From Nannocystis bainbridge (GTDB lineage: Bacteria; Myxococcota_A; Polyangia; Nannocystales; Nannocystaceae): a stretch of 64,000 bases of DNA. Location of the stretch: positions 1,547,724-1,611,723 of the forward strand of contig NZ_JAQNDL010000002.1 of assembly GCF_028368995.1 (NCBI RefSeq), given 5' to 3'. Made by a program: the position numbers and the translations under genes. Positions 24,255 to 34,704 of the stretch are shown here, in pieces; position 1 is the first letter of the stretch; each line of letters opens with the position of its first letter. The notes below the pieces were generated by a model, which saw nothing but the letters and a program-made list of their open reading frames with translations, was not told the DNA's origin and searched no databases.

Positions 24255-24331
24255 TGGCGCCCGCACCAGGAATCGAACCTGGGACCTACAGTTTAGGAAA
24301 CTGTCGCTCTATCCAACTGAGCTATGCGAGC
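24255..24331 (-). tRNA. tRNA-Arg (anticodon CCU), likely integration site
   Basis: Full cloverleaf: acceptor stem GCTCGCA/TGCGGGC, D arm AGCTCAGTTGGATAGAGC, anticodon stem ACAGT/ACTGT with loop TTCCTAA (anticodon CCT), T arm with GGTTCGATTCC, discriminator G and encoded CCA. It reads AGG codons. The integrase follows about 105 bases after its 3' end, so the 3' half is the probable attachment site. No second copy of the 3' end was noticed to the left. Confidence 0.95.
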
Positions 24332-24506
24332 GGGACCGGGAGGGTGGCCGAACTGCCCCGTCTCCGCAAGAGCCGAACGCGGCGCGAGGGGGCCACGGCG
24401 GGCCCCCCGGGCGATCTTCGGGCCCGGGCGCGAGCGTCGGAGGGCCGCGACAGGGACCGGCCGGGCGGCCTTGACACGGGCGCATAATTGCGCGCTTCAT
24501 GATCGT

Positions 24507-25118
24507 GTGAAATCGCTCGTCCTGCCCCTGGCCCTCTGCGCCGCCCTGCCCGCCTGCGACGTGACCGCGGGCTCGGAGCCCGCCGCGGCGCGATCGACGA
24601 CCGTGGCGGCGCAGACGCCGTCTCGCGGGCGCCTGGTCGCCGGTGAACGGGTCGAGCGCGTCATCGCCTGGCCTGACCCGGCCTCACGCGACGAGCGAAC
24701 GCGCGCGCGCCTGTCCCCCGCGGCGCTGGCAGCGGTCGCGGCCTCGCCGGTGCCGGTGCTCGCGCCCGCCGACCCGCTGTGGCGCCCGCCGCAGATCTCG
24801 AGCCCGCGGACGCCGGACGGCCCGGGCTTCGGCTTCAGCCTGGCGACGGCGGCGCCCGGGCGGACGCTGACGCTGCACGGATCGCGCCTGGCGACGCTGC
24901 TGGCCGACGTCGGCCGCCACGAGGGCCCCGAGCGGCTGCGCGGGGTCCCTGGGTTCGTCAGCGCCAACGAGGGGATCGTGACGGCGACGTGGATCGAGCA
25001 CGGGGCCGCGTACGCCCTCGACCTCGAGTGCGCGTCGACCCGCGATCCCGCCTGCGCTCTGCCAGCGCTGCGCGCCGAGGTCGAGGCGCTGGTGCTCGTC
25101 GGCGGAGGTGAGCGATGA
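24507..25118 (+). CDS. Lipoprotein
   Basis: 203 aa from a GTG. Signal VKSLVLPLALCAALPAC with lipobox ALPAC. Mature part has an Ala/Arg linker, then an alpha/beta domain ending with a Cys pair (CASTRDPACAL). No family recognised. The stop overlaps the ATG of the M23-like gene, so the two exported proteins are probably made together. First chromosomal gene to the right of the tRNA. Confidence 0.65.
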   Translation: MKSLVLPLALCAALPACDVTAGSEPAAARSTTVAAQTPSRGRLVAGERVERVIAWPDPASRDERTRARLSPAALAAVAASPVPVLAPADPLWRPPQISSPRTPDGPGFGFSLATAAPGRTLTLHGSRLATLLADVGRHEGPERLRGVPGFVSANEGIVTATWIEHGAAYALDLECASTRDPACALPALRAEVEALVLVGGGER

Positions 25119-26860
25119 CGACGCGGTGGCACATGTCCGATCGGTCATGTCAGCGTAAAGGCCGGCGAACGACATGGCTCAAGGAGCATGTCCGAGGGGT
25201 CATGTTCTTCGGGACAGTCCTGCTCGCCGCGATCGCGGGCGAAGCGGCGGCGCAGGAGCCGTTCTATCTGCCGGTCGGCGACTTGATCCCGGGCTCCGGC
25301 GAGGGCCTGGCCGATGCCACGGTGTACGCGCCGGGCATGCGGTTCCCGATCGAGGACGGGCCGGCGTACCCGAACTCGCAGGTATACCGGTCCGGCGGCT
25401 ACATGGGCCCGCCCGGCAGCCAGTGCGACCCGGAGAACTACGCCTATCCGTGGCGCGACAACTACTGCGAAAAGCGCAGCTGGGACATGCCGCTGTGCCC
25501 GGCGGGCATCGGTCATCAGGGCCAGGACATCCGCCCGCCGACCTGTGAGAAAGACGTGCACTGGGTGGTGGCCGGGCGCGCCGGCGACGTGACCAATATC
25601 GGCAGTTATTCGGTGTACGTCACCAGCGTCGACGGGCAGCGCCTCGATTATCTGCACGGGGCGGTGCCGACGCTGCAAGTGGCGCTCGGCGACGCGGTGG
25701 TGCCCGGGCAGCGGCTGGTCGCGGTGTCCAACAACATGGGCGACACGCCGACGTCGATCCACCTGCACTTCAACATCCGCCAGGACATCGGCGGCGTCGG
25801 GGTGGCGTTCGTGTCGCCGTACATGTCGCTGGTCGGCGGGTACGAGGAGCTGATGGGCCTCGGCAACTCGCCGCCGGGTGGCTCGCTCGACAAGGCCGAC
25901 TGCGCGAGCTTGGTCGGCTGGGCCCAGGACCCCGACGCGCCGGAGCAGTCGATCGCGGCGCTGCTGTCGTTCGGCGGGCCGATGGGCGCGCCGGGGGCGA
26001 CGCTGGTCGAGGTGATGGCCGACGTGCCGCGCGACGATCTCTGCGCGCAGCTCGGCTCGTGTGCGCACGGCTTCGAGGTCGAGGTGCCGCTGTCGCTGCG
26101 CGACGGGGCGAGCCACGAGGTGCACGTGTACGCGAAGGACGACGGCCAGGGCGCCCCCGCCGAGGTGGCGCTGTCGCCGGGCAGCTTCGCCTGCGAACCG
26201 CCGCCGCTGCCGACCGGCGTGCGCCGGTGGGTCGTCGATCCGGAGTCGCTGGCGGCGTGGAAGCTGTCGCCGTTCTGGCAGATGATCGTGGCGCCCGAGG
26301 CCGCCGTGGCGGCGCTGCCCGAGGGGGCCGATCTGCCACCGCTGCCGATCCTGGCGCGCAGCCCGGCGGCGCCCGACACGACCTGGCTGATCGACCAGGG
26401 CACGCGCCGTCCGGTGACCGATCCGGCGATCGCCGCGGCGTGGCAGCTCGACCTCGAGGCGACCGAGACGTGGGCGCCGGAGCTGTTGATGGCGCTGCCC
26501 GAGGGTCCGCCGCTGCGACCGCTGCCAGTGCTGGTCCAGGGGACAGGTCCGAAGATCTACGTGCTCGACGATCCGCTGTGCATCCCCGGCGAGGAGGAGC
26601 CGAGCTGCGCGACGAACGAGAGCAGCTCGGGCGCGGAGGAGCCGACGAGCGGCTCTGCGACGAGCGAGGATGCATCTTCGTCTTCGTCGTCCCCCACCCC
26701 CGGCCCAGCGTCGGCGGGAGCGCTGCCTCCCGGCTTCGGCAGCGAGGACGGTTGCGGCTGTCGCCACGCGGAGAATCCCGGCGCGGGCTTGCTGGTGATC
26801 GCGAGCCTGGCCTGGCGCCGCCGTCGTCGCGCTGGACAGGAGCGCGTGCGCAGGACATGA
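25115..26860 (+). CDS. M23-type peptidase-like cell-wall protein with MYXO-CTERM end
   Basis: 581 aa. After a signal helix (FFGTVLLAAIAGEAAAQ) comes a region with 'GIGHQGQDIRP' and 'SIHLHFN', the H-x3-D and H-x-H zinc-ligand pattern of M23 (lysostaphin/LytM) endopeptidases, which cut peptidoglycan cross-bridges. Then follows a module shared with the SpoIID-like protein at the right edge (GSCAHGFEVEVP, GVRRWVVDP, WLIDQGTRRPVTDP), a Ser-rich linker and a MYXO-CTERM-like tail with CGC, hydrophobic stretch and Arg cluster. The ATG overlaps the upstream stop; the 14-bp repeat array separates it from the signal helix, so an internal ATG at 25202, itself part of the array, may be the real start. Confidence 0.75.
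   Translation: MTTRWHMSDRSCQRKGRRTTWLKEHVRGVMFFGTVLLAAIAGEAAAQEPFYLPVGDLIPGSGEGLADATVYAPGMRFPIEDGPAYPNSQVYRSGGYMGPPGSQCDPENYAYPWRDNYCEKRSWDMPLCPAGIGHQGQDIRPPTCEKDVHWVVAGRAGDVTNIGSYSVYVTSVDGQRLDYLHGAVPTLQVALGDAVVPGQRLVAVSNNMGDTPTSIHLHFNIRQDIGGVGVAFVSPYMSLVGGYEELMGLGNSPPGGSLDKADCASLVGWAQDPDAPEQSIAALLSFGGPMGAPGATLVEVMADVPRDDLCAQLGSCAHGFEVEVPLSLRDGASHEVHVYAKDDGQGAPAEVALSPGSFACEPPPLPTGVRRWVVDPESLAAWKLSPFWQMIVAPEAAVAALPEGADLPPLPILARSPAAPDTTWLIDQGTRRPVTDPAIAAAWQLDLEATETWAPELLMALPEGPPLRPLPVLVQGTGPKIYVLDDPLCIPGEEEPSCATNESSSGAEEPTSGSATSEDASSSSSSPTPGPASAGALPPGFGSEDGCGCRHAENPGAGLLVIASLAWRRRRRAGQERVRRT
25131..25219. repeat. 14-bp phased CATG array in the 5' end of the M23-like gene
   Basis: CATG-type cores at 25132, 25146, 25173, 25187, 25201 and 25215 (CAGT). 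Spacing is 14 except one 27-base step. Two hairpins CATGTCC-GATC-GGTCATG and CATGTCC-GAGG-GGTCATG. It inserts about 29 codons before the signal peptide core. Confidence 0.75.
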
Positions 26861-27231
26861 GCGGACCCTTGCGATCGTCGATGTCACCGACGCACGCTCG
26901 TTGACAGGTCTCGATCGCAGGGTCCAGAGGCCACCCCGCACCGAGAGGCGTCGACAGCGCCGTGCGAGCGAGTCGCTTCGCTCGCGCTGTCGGACGGCAT
27001 CGCGCGATCCGTCTCGAGTGCTGCCATGTCGTCGGCGACAGTCGGAGCGTGCTCGATCGGACGTCCCGTCACGGTCGAGCACGCTGGCTCGAGCGGCGGA
27101 CGCCGGGCATTCCGCGCCGGCGCGCTCGGGCAAACCGCGGGTGCGGCGCAAGGGCGCGCAGCGGCATGCAGGAGACATCGGGCGGATCCGCACGTTGATT
27201 GCGGTGGCCGGAGTTGGGACAACGATCGAGC
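26861..27231. other. Intergenic gap
   Basis: No gene, RNA or clear repeat seen. Promoter of the following exported-protein gene probably lies at its right end. Confidence 0.4.
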
Positions 27232-27837
27232 ATGCGGTCCCGTCACGCTTCCCACGCCCCGATGCTCATCGGTCTGTCTCTCGCGCTCGCCGGGGGATTG
27301 GCGCTGTCCTACAGCGTGTCGGCGGCGCAGAAGGAATCGGCGAAGAAGGATTCGCCGGGCGCGGCGCCGGGCCAGACGCTGAGCGGGACCAAGGCGACGC
27401 CGGCGCCGGGTGCTGCCGCGCCGTCGACGACGTTGCCCCCGAAGGTGGTCGCCAACGACCTGCGCGACCTGCTGGTGACCTTCAAGGACGCGGGCGGGCT
27501 CAAGTTGCGCTCGAGCTTCAACAGCTCGCAGCTCGGGACGAAGTTCGCCTCCGACGTGCTCGAGATCGAGAGCGCGAGCGGCGTGACGGTCAGCGAGCGC
27601 GGCAAGTGGAGCTTCTCGCCGCCGACGTTCAAGGTGTCGATCGCCATGAACGCGGAGGCCCGCGCGGCGCTGGACCTGTGTCTCCGCCTCATCACCGCGC
27701 CCGCCAACGGTCGGGCGCTGACGCTCGAGTTCATGCGCTTGAACTCGCCGGCGGTCGACGCCTACTCGCTGTCGACGACGGTCCTCGACGTGATCCGCCC
27801 GCTCGAGATGGGCTTCATCAACTGTTCGCTCGAGTGA
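27232..27837 (+). CDS. Exported hypothetical protein
   Basis: 201 aa. N-terminal signal or anchor (MLIGLSLALAGGLALSYSV), an Ala/Gly/Pro/Lys linker, then a domain of about 120 aa with ANDLRDLLVTFKDAGG and a C-terminal part ending NCSLE. Not recognised. Alternative ATG 10 codons downstream would give a shorter signal peptide. Convergent with the small gene that follows. Confidence 0.6.
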   Translation: MRSRHASHAPMLIGLSLALAGGLALSYSVSAAQKESAKKDSPGAAPGQTLSGTKATPAPGAAAPSTTLPPKVVANDLRDLLVTFKDAGGLKLRSSFNSSQLGTKFASDVLEIESASGVTVSERGKWSFSPPTFKVSIAMNAEARAALDLCLRLITAPANGRALTLEFMRLNSPAVDAYSLSTTVLDVIRPLEMGFINCSLE

Positions 27838-27927
27838 CCGCGGCCCGGCTCGCCGGGGCGCGACGGGATGCGCCGGCCGGAGACGGGCTCATCCATGGTT
27901 CCCGCCTGGGAGTGTTCGCGCGCCCGT

Positions 27928-28278
27928 TCAGCGCACTTCCTTGCACTCCCAGACGTCGTCGGTGATCTCCCAGATCCGCTCGCCGCACGCTTCACCGGAG
28001 GCGAGGACCTCGCGCGCGTGGCCGGGAGCGAGGCGGACCTCCAGGCTCATCGGTCGCGCGGGCGTCCCGGAAGTGTCGTCCTCGCAGCGCACGCTCCAGC
28101 GCAGCTCGCAGCGGACGCTGACCTCGCAGCGATTGGCCACCCGCAGCGACATGCCGCGCGGGCTGGCCTCCGGCTCGACTTGGACGCATTCGGCCACGGA
28201 CTGCGCGGCGTGGCTGGTAGACATGGAAGCGCCGTACGCGAACGACGCGCACGAAGCCACGAACAAAATTCGACGCAT
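27928..28278 (-). CDS. Small exported Cys-containing protein
   Basis: 116 aa. Signal peptide MRRILFVASCASFAYGASMS, then a beta-rich domain with six Cys (RCEVSVRCELRWSVRC, CGERIWEI, WECKEVR) that could form disulfides. Not recognised. Its upstream gap contains a three-unit CATG array and is shared with the divergent LRR gene. Confidence 0.6.
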   Translation of the reverse strand: MRRILFVASCASFAYGASMSTSHAAQSVAECVQVEPEASPRGMSLRVANRCEVSVRCELRWSVRCEDDTSGTPARPMSLEVRLAPGHAREVLASGEACGERIWEITDDVWECKEVR

Positions 28279-28411
28279 GACAACCCCTCGGCGCGGCGCT
28301 CGTGACACGAGGCGCGCGCAGCCCATCGACAGCGTCCCTGGCGAGAGGTTCCACGTTTTGTTCGCGCCGCGAGGGGCGTCCGCATCGGCGGGACAGGGCC
28401 GCGATCGCTCC

Positions 28412-28446
28412 CATGGCCTTCAGGTCATGTCCTTTGGGACATGTCA
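28412..28446. repeat. 14-bp phased CATG array, three units, divergent promoter gap
   Basis: Cores at 28412, 28426 and 28440. The last two form the hairpin CATGTCC-TTTG-GGACATG. This is the one array located between divergent gene starts. Confidence 0.75.
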
Positions 28447-28510
28447 TTCCCTGGACGCACGGAAATCGAAGCTCGCGAGGAGCACGCCCGCTCGCTCGAT
28501 GTCCAGTAGT

Positions 28511-29656
28511 ATGAGGCGGATGCCGACGAAGCAGCCGGTGCCAAAGACCGCGAAGAAGACTGCCGCGAAGAAGGCCCCGAAGACTTCAGCCAAGAAACCT
28601 GCGACCACGAGCCCCGCGAAGACGGCAGCCAAAAAAACAGCGACCACGAGCCCCGCGAAGAAGGCCGCCAAGAAACCAGCAGCCAAGAGCCCCGCGGAGA
28701 AGCTCGCAGCGAACCAGTCCGCCGCGAAGAAGAACCCGGCGAAGAAGCGTCCCGAGGTCGACCCGCTGCGCGAGCTCGCGTGGGACTGTTACTGTGCCTT
28801 CGACGCCGAGGATCCCACCCCGGCCATGCAGATCGAGTTCGTCGAAGGTTACTTGAGCAGCGCGAGCAGTCGCGGGCTCACCGTCGACTTCGACGCTGCC
28901 CTGCCCTACTGCGCCGAGATCCTCGAGCTCGAGATCGACGACCTGCGGGCCACCTGGGAGGCTCACGGGCGCAAGTTCGCTGCGGTCCGCGGCGCCTCCG
29001 GTGGGGCCGGCGAGCTCGACGCGCTCGTCGAGCTGTGCCAGACCGAGGGTCGCTTCGGCGCCGCCTTCGAGGACCACGCTGCCAGGGCTCTGGCCGCCGC
29101 CTGGCCGCGTCTCGGGCCCGCGTTCGCTCGGCGCCTGCTCGCCGGGCGCCAGGACCTGCGGCTGCGCAACGCCGGGCCGTTCGCCACCCTCGTCGGCTTC
29201 GAGGCGGCCACGCGCCTGCGCAGCCTCCAGCTCGACGTCACCCCCGACTGCGACCTCGCCCCGCTCGCCGCGCTCACCCGGCTCACGAGCTTGAACCTGA
29301 AGGGCAAGCGCCACGGATTCGGTCCCCTCGCCCGGCTGCCCCGGTTGACGCAGCTCGAGATCGAGGCCGACGCGACCGGCATCGCCGAGCTGGCCGACCT
29401 CCCGACCTTGCGGGTGCTCTCCCTGGTCGTCGCCGAGGACGTGTCGATCGCCAGCCTCCTCGATCTCGCGCACCTCGTCATGCTGAAGCTGCTCGCCGGC
29501 TCGCGGTCGCTCGACGAAGTCACCGCCGACACCATCGCCAGGCTCGCCCGCAAGAAATCGCGCTGGATCCGGCTGGCCGAGCACGAAGGATGGCCCTTGC
29601 AGCTCGCGGTGCCCTTCGAAAGGACCCCGGCCTTCGTCGAGATCAACCGGCGGTGA
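28511..29656 (+). CDS. Leucine-rich-repeat protein with histone-H1-like tail
   Basis: 381 aa. The first 80 residues are Lys/Ala/Pro/Thr-rich (TAKKTAAKKAP and similar), like the C-tail of histone H1. A helical domain follows (about 85-200) and then irregular leucine-rich repeats (LRSLQLDV, LTSLNLKG, LTQLEIEA, LRVLSLVV) that end in a charged tail. LRR domains bind proteins; the tail likely binds nucleic acid. Start may also be 4 codons upstream or 3 downstream. Function unknown. Confidence 0.65.
   Translation: MRRMPTKQPVPKTAKKTAAKKAPKTSAKKPATTSPAKTAAKKTATTSPAKKAAKKPAAKSPAEKLAANQSAAKKNPAKKRPEVDPLRELAWDCYCAFDAEDPTPAMQIEFVEGYLSSASSRGLTVDFDAALPYCAEILELEIDDLRATWEAHGRKFAAVRGASGGAGELDALVELCQTEGRFGAAFEDHAARALAAAWPRLGPAFARRLLAGRQDLRLRNAGPFATLVGFEAATRLRSLQLDVTPDCDLAPLAALTRLTSLNLKGKRHGFGPLARLPRLTQLEIEADATGIAELADLPTLRVLSLVVAEDVSIASLLDLAHLVMLKLLAGSRSLDEVTADTIARLARKKSRWIRLAEHEGWPLQLAVPFERTPAFVEINRR
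28520..28755 (+). repeat. Lys/Ala-coding low-complexity repeat
   Basis: Imperfect repeats of AAGAAG...GCC type coding AKK and TSPAK units in the LRR gene. Similar in composition to the tandem repeat at the left edge of the window. Confidence 0.6.
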
Positions 29657-29814
29657 CTCGCGGAGCCCTCCTCCCGATGCGCGTGGGGCCAGGTCCGACC
29701 TCTGTCTTTTGAGCCAGGTCCGCCCCTGCCCGCCGCGCCAGCGCACGCGTGCGCGGCTTCCGCAGGGGCAGACCCACGTCGGATCGGTCGCTCGCCCTGC
29801 TAAAGATCGAAGCG

Positions 29815-30984
<1,170 letters not shown>

Positions 30985-31238
30985 ATGCGCCTGGGGTCCA
31001 GCGGCCTCACTCGTCGCCGCGGCCGAGATCGCTTCCCGAAAAAAGCGAAATCCGGGGTGAAGCGGCTGGTTCCTGGCGTCCTCGGCGCTCTGGGGCCAGG
31101 GCGTGAGACGGAGGGGATTGTCCGACATCTGGGTGCGCGACGCGGTTCACACCCCCGCGGCTTCAGGCTGGCCCCGCTCGCTGGGTCGGAGTGGGACGTA
31201 CCTGTGACCGGAGTCATACTGTAGGGCTGCTCCGCCCG

Positions 31239-34200
31239 ATGTCTCTGCCCGCTCCGAGCCCGCGTGACTCGCTCAGCAGCGCCGACTTGCATCGGCTCGA
31301 CCAGGCCGCGTGGTTGCTCGCCCGCAAGGAGCCCACGCCCGATCCCGACGTCCTGCTGAGCGTCGCCGCCGGGCACGTCCTGGCGCACCCCCGGGCCGGG
31401 CGCAGCGACCTCGTCATCACCCTCGTCGCGGCGATGATCGATCGCCCGCCGGCCAGCAGCGCCCGCGACGGAGCGCGGGAGGACTGCGCCGCGCGCCGCC
31501 TGGCCGACCTGCTCGCCGAGCTCGCCGGCTCTGCCGAACTCGGCTTCGTCCAGCGGGCCATTCGCCGCGGCGGCCTCGACTTCACCCTCGCCTTGCCGGC
31601 GGCGCGCCGGATCCGTCGCGCCCTCAAGCGGGCCCTCAGCGACGGCAAAGCCAGCGACGCCGAGGTCGACGCCCTGCGCGGCCTGGCCACCGCCGGCTGG
31701 GAGTCGCTGCTCGACGCCCTCGCCCGCTCGCTCGCCCTCGACGGCGACGACGAGGTCCTCACCGACGTCGCCCTCGACGATCCGAGCGACGGCTCCGGCG
31801 CCCGGCTAGCCCGCGTGCGGGTCTTGCTCAGCCCGAGCCGGCCGATGCCGGATCTCGAGCTGCTCGCGCGCGCCGGCGAGGCCTCGACGCTGAGCCGGCG
31901 GGTGGGTCGCTTCATCCTCCTTCAGCGGATCGGCACCGGCGCCATGGGGGTCGTCTACGCCGCCTACGACGATCGCCTCGATCGCAAGGTCGCCATCAAG
32001 GTCCTGCGCCCGCAGGAGCCCAAGCACAGCGCCCGCGCCCAGCTCCGGCTGCTGCGTGAGGCCCAGGCCATGGCCCGGCTGGCGCACCCCAACGTCGTCG
32101 GCGTCCACGAGGTCGGCACCGAGGGCACCGATGTCTACGTCGCCATGGAGTTCATCCGCGGCGTCACCGTGCAGGCCTGGCTCGCCGACAAGTCGCGGAC
32201 CTGGCAGGAGGTCGTCGACGTGTTCGTGCAGGCCGGGCGCGGCCTGGCCGCCGCGCACGCCGTCGGCCTCGTGCACCGCGACTTCAAGCCGAGCAACGTC
32301 ATGATCGGCGAGGACGGTCGCGCCCGCGTCCTCGACTTCGGCCTGTGTCAGACCGGCGAGGACGCCAGCGGCGAGCACACCCGCTCGACCGGCTCGCTGA
32401 GCCGCGATCGCAACGCCGTCTCCGAAAAGGTCACCCAGGGTGGCGAGGTCGTCGGCACGCCCGCGTACATGCCTCCCGAGCAGTTCAGCGGCCGCCTCGT
32501 CGGCCCTGCCTCCGATCAGTTCGCCTTCTGCGTCTCGCTGTACGAGGCGCTCTACGATCAATTGCCGTTCCCCGGCGACACCGTGCACGAGCTGGCCCAC
32601 GCGGTCGCGCGCGGCGACGTGCGCGACCCGCCGCGGCTGACGCGGGTGCCGGCGTGGGTCCACAGCGTCGTCCTGCGCGGGCTTCGACCTGACTCGAAGG
32701 ACAGGTTCTCCGGCCTCGACGCCCTGCTGCGCGCGCTCGATCGCAAGCACGTCCTCGGCCGTCGCACCTACGTCGGCGCCCTCGCCGTCGCCGGCGTCGC
32801 GGCCCTCGCCGGCTTCTTCGCCGCCAAGACGCAGGAACCGCGGGTCGACCCGTGCAGCCACGGCACCGCCGAGATCCACGGCGTGTGGGACGGCGAGCGC
32901 CGGCGGGCCGCCGAGCAGGCGTTCGTGGCCGCCGGCCCGGCCTTCATCCACGAGGTGTGGCCGCAGGTCAACGAGCGCCTCGACCTCTACATGAACGACT
33001 GGTCGAGCGCGCACGCCGACGCCTGCGAGGCGCGTCGGCGCGGCGAACAGTCGGACGAGCTCGTCGATCGCCGCATGGCCTGCCTGGCCCAGCGCAAGGC
33101 CGCCCTGGCCGAGGCCGGCGCGCTGCTGGCCGAGCGCGACCAGACCGTCGCCGTGCACGCGCTCGAGCTCACCTACAAGCTCCCCGCCATCGATCGCTGC
33201 AACGACCTCGTCGCCCTCCAGGCCGACGTCGCCCCGCCCGACGACCCCGACGTGCGGCGCCGCGTCGCCGACGTCGAGGAGGGCCTCACCCGCGTCGTCA
33301 GCCTCGAGCACATCGGCCGCACCTCGCAGGCCCTCGAGCTCGCCGACCACCTGCTCGCCGACGCCGAGGCCATCGGCTACAGGCCGCTGCTGGCGCGCGC
33401 CTTGCTCAACCGCGGCCGCCTCTCGCTCAACCGCACCGCCATGGTCGAGCCGCAGTTCGAGATGCTGCAGGCCGCGCTGCACACCGCGCTCGCCGCCGGC
33501 GTCGACGACGTCGCCGGCGAGGCCATGGCCCACATGTTGTTCGTGCGCGGCCGCCTGCCCGGCGGGGCCGCGCGCGCGCTCGAGGACCTCGGCCACTACG
33601 CCGCCTTCATCTCGCGCCTGCCCAAGCCCGGCCACCTGCAGGGCCTCCTGCTCAACAACGCCGCGGTCGTCACGGTGGCCAGCGGCGACGTCGAGCGCGC
33701 GCGCAAGCTCTACGCCGAGGCGCTGGCGGTCAAGCGGGCCAGCAACGACGCCCCGCTCGAGATCGCCTACAGCCTGACCAACCTCGCGATCCTCGAGGAC
33801 GACGGCGACGCGCGCGCCCACGACTTGGCCGAGGCCGTGCGGATCTTCGAGCGCGAGCTGGGGCCGGCGCACCCGCAGACGATCGAGGCGCGGCTGACCG
33901 CCAGCGCATACATCCGCAACCCCGAGTCCGCGCGACGGATCTTGCGGCCCGGCTGCGACGCGCTGGTCCGCTTCTCGCCGGGCGATCCGGCCTCGCGCGC
34001 CCGCTGCCTGGCGATGCTCGGTTATCTCGCCGGCGAGGCCGGCGACGCCGACGAGTCGCGGCAAGTGTTGCGGCAGGCGGCCGCGCTCCTGGACGGTGAA
34101 CCGTTCGACGGCGACCTGATCCGCGGCGTCGACGTCGCGCTGATCCGGGGCTTCGCCGCGCTCGAGGGCGGCGATCACGACCAGGCTGCCCTCGAGCTGC

Positions 34201-34601
34201 GGCGGTTCCTCGCCACCCGCCAGGGCGACTCCTGGTGGCGCCAGCGCGAGGCCGCCGAGCTCGAGCTGGTGCTCGGCCTGCACCTGCGTGCGCTCGGCGA
34301 TCGCGACGGCGCCGCCGCGGCGCTGCGGGCCGCCGTCGACGGTCTGGTCGCCGCCCGGGCCACCGCCCGCGACATCCTCGTCGAGCAGCGCCTCGCTCGC
34401 GCCCGCGTCGTGCTCGCCGACGTCTTGCTCGCCGCCCCGCGACCTGCCGCCGACGACCTCGACCGCGCCGCCGTGTCGCTCACCGACGCGATGCGCTGGT
34501 ACCTCGAGAGCGGCGACGAATACGCGTGGCGACTGGCCGAGATCCGCGCCCTCGACGTCATGCTCGGCCAGCGTCGCAGCGACCGCCGCGCAGCGCCGTA
34601 G
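31239..34601 (+). CDS. Ser/Thr protein kinase with TPR-like tail
   Basis: 1120 aa. An N-terminal helical domain (about 1-210) precedes a complete eukaryotic-like kinase: glycine loop IGTGAMGVVY, VAIKVL lysine, HRDFKPSNV (about 346), DFG (about 367), GTPAYMPPEQ activation segment. A single transmembrane helix (YVGALAVAGVAALAGFFA) near 515 is followed by about 580 aa of helical repeats, TPR-like, on the outside. Cytoplasmic kinase coupled to an external sensor or scaffold is the standard layout in Nannocystaceae. All catalytic residues are present, unlike the broken kinase at 10.5-13 kb. Confidence 0.88.
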   Translation: MSLPAPSPRDSLSSADLHRLDQAAWLLARKEPTPDPDVLLSVAAGHVLAHPRAGRSDLVITLVAAMIDRPPASSARDGAREDCAARRLADLLAELAGSAELGFVQRAIRRGGLDFTLALPAARRIRRALKRALSDGKASDAEVDALRGLATAGWESLLDALARSLALDGDDEVLTDVALDDPSDGSGARLARVRVLLSPSRPMPDLELLARAGEASTLSRRVGRFILLQRIGTGAMGVVYAAYDDRLDRKVAIKVLRPQEPKHSARAQLRLLREAQAMARLAHPNVVGVHEVGTEGTDVYVAMEFIRGVTVQAWLADKSRTWQEVVDVFVQAGRGLAAAHAVGLVHRDFKPSNVMIGEDGRARVLDFGLCQTGEDASGEHTRSTGSLSRDRNAVSEKVTQGGEVVGTPAYMPPEQFSGRLVGPASDQFAFCVSLYEALYDQLPFPGDTVHELAHAVARGDVRDPPRLTRVPAWVHSVVLRGLRPDSKDRFSGLDALLRALDRKHVLGRRTYVGALAVAGVAALAGFFAAKTQEPRVDPCSHGTAEIHGVWDGERRRAAEQAFVAAGPAFIHEVWPQVNERLDLYMNDWSSAHADACEARRRGEQSDELVDRRMACLAQRKAALAEAGALLAERDQTVAVHALELTYKLPAIDRCNDLVALQADVAPPDDPDVRRRVADVEEGLTRVVSLEHIGRTSQALELADHLLADAEAIGYRPLLARALLNRGRLSLNRTAMVEPQFEMLQAALHTALAAGVDDVAGEAMAHMLFVRGRLPGGAARALEDLGHYAAFISRLPKPGHLQGLLLNNAAVVTVASGDVERARKLYAEALAVKRASNDAPLEIAYSLTNLAILEDDGDARAHDLAEAVRIFERELGPAHPQTIEARLTASAYIRNPESARRILRPGCDALVRFSPGDPASRARCLAMLGYLAGEAGDADESRQVLRQAAALLDGEPFDGDLIRGVDVALIRGFAALEGGDHDQAALELRRFLATRQGDSWWRQREAAELELVLGLHLRALGDRDGAAAALRAAVDGLVAARATARDILVEQRLARARVVLADVLLAAPRPAADDLDRAAVSLTDAMRWYLESGDEYAWRLAEIRALDVMLGQRRSDRRAAP

Positions 34602-34704
34602 AAACATCGGCCGACGCGGCGCGTGTGGGCACGGATCACATCCGGCCTCTGCTCGAGCTTGAAAGCAGCCCGACACTGCATAGAGAGGGAGTGGAGGGAT
34701 TGTC

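Noticed and set aside
22707-24266. Longer integrase starting inside the tRNA gene
   Set aside because: The GTG lies in the tRNA; an ATG with a good ribosome-binding site gives the normal integrase length.
26520-26560. GGGGACAGGTCC in the M23-like gene as another repeat insertion
   Set aside because: The coded VQGTG is conserved in the paralog at the right edge, so it is ordinary coding sequence.
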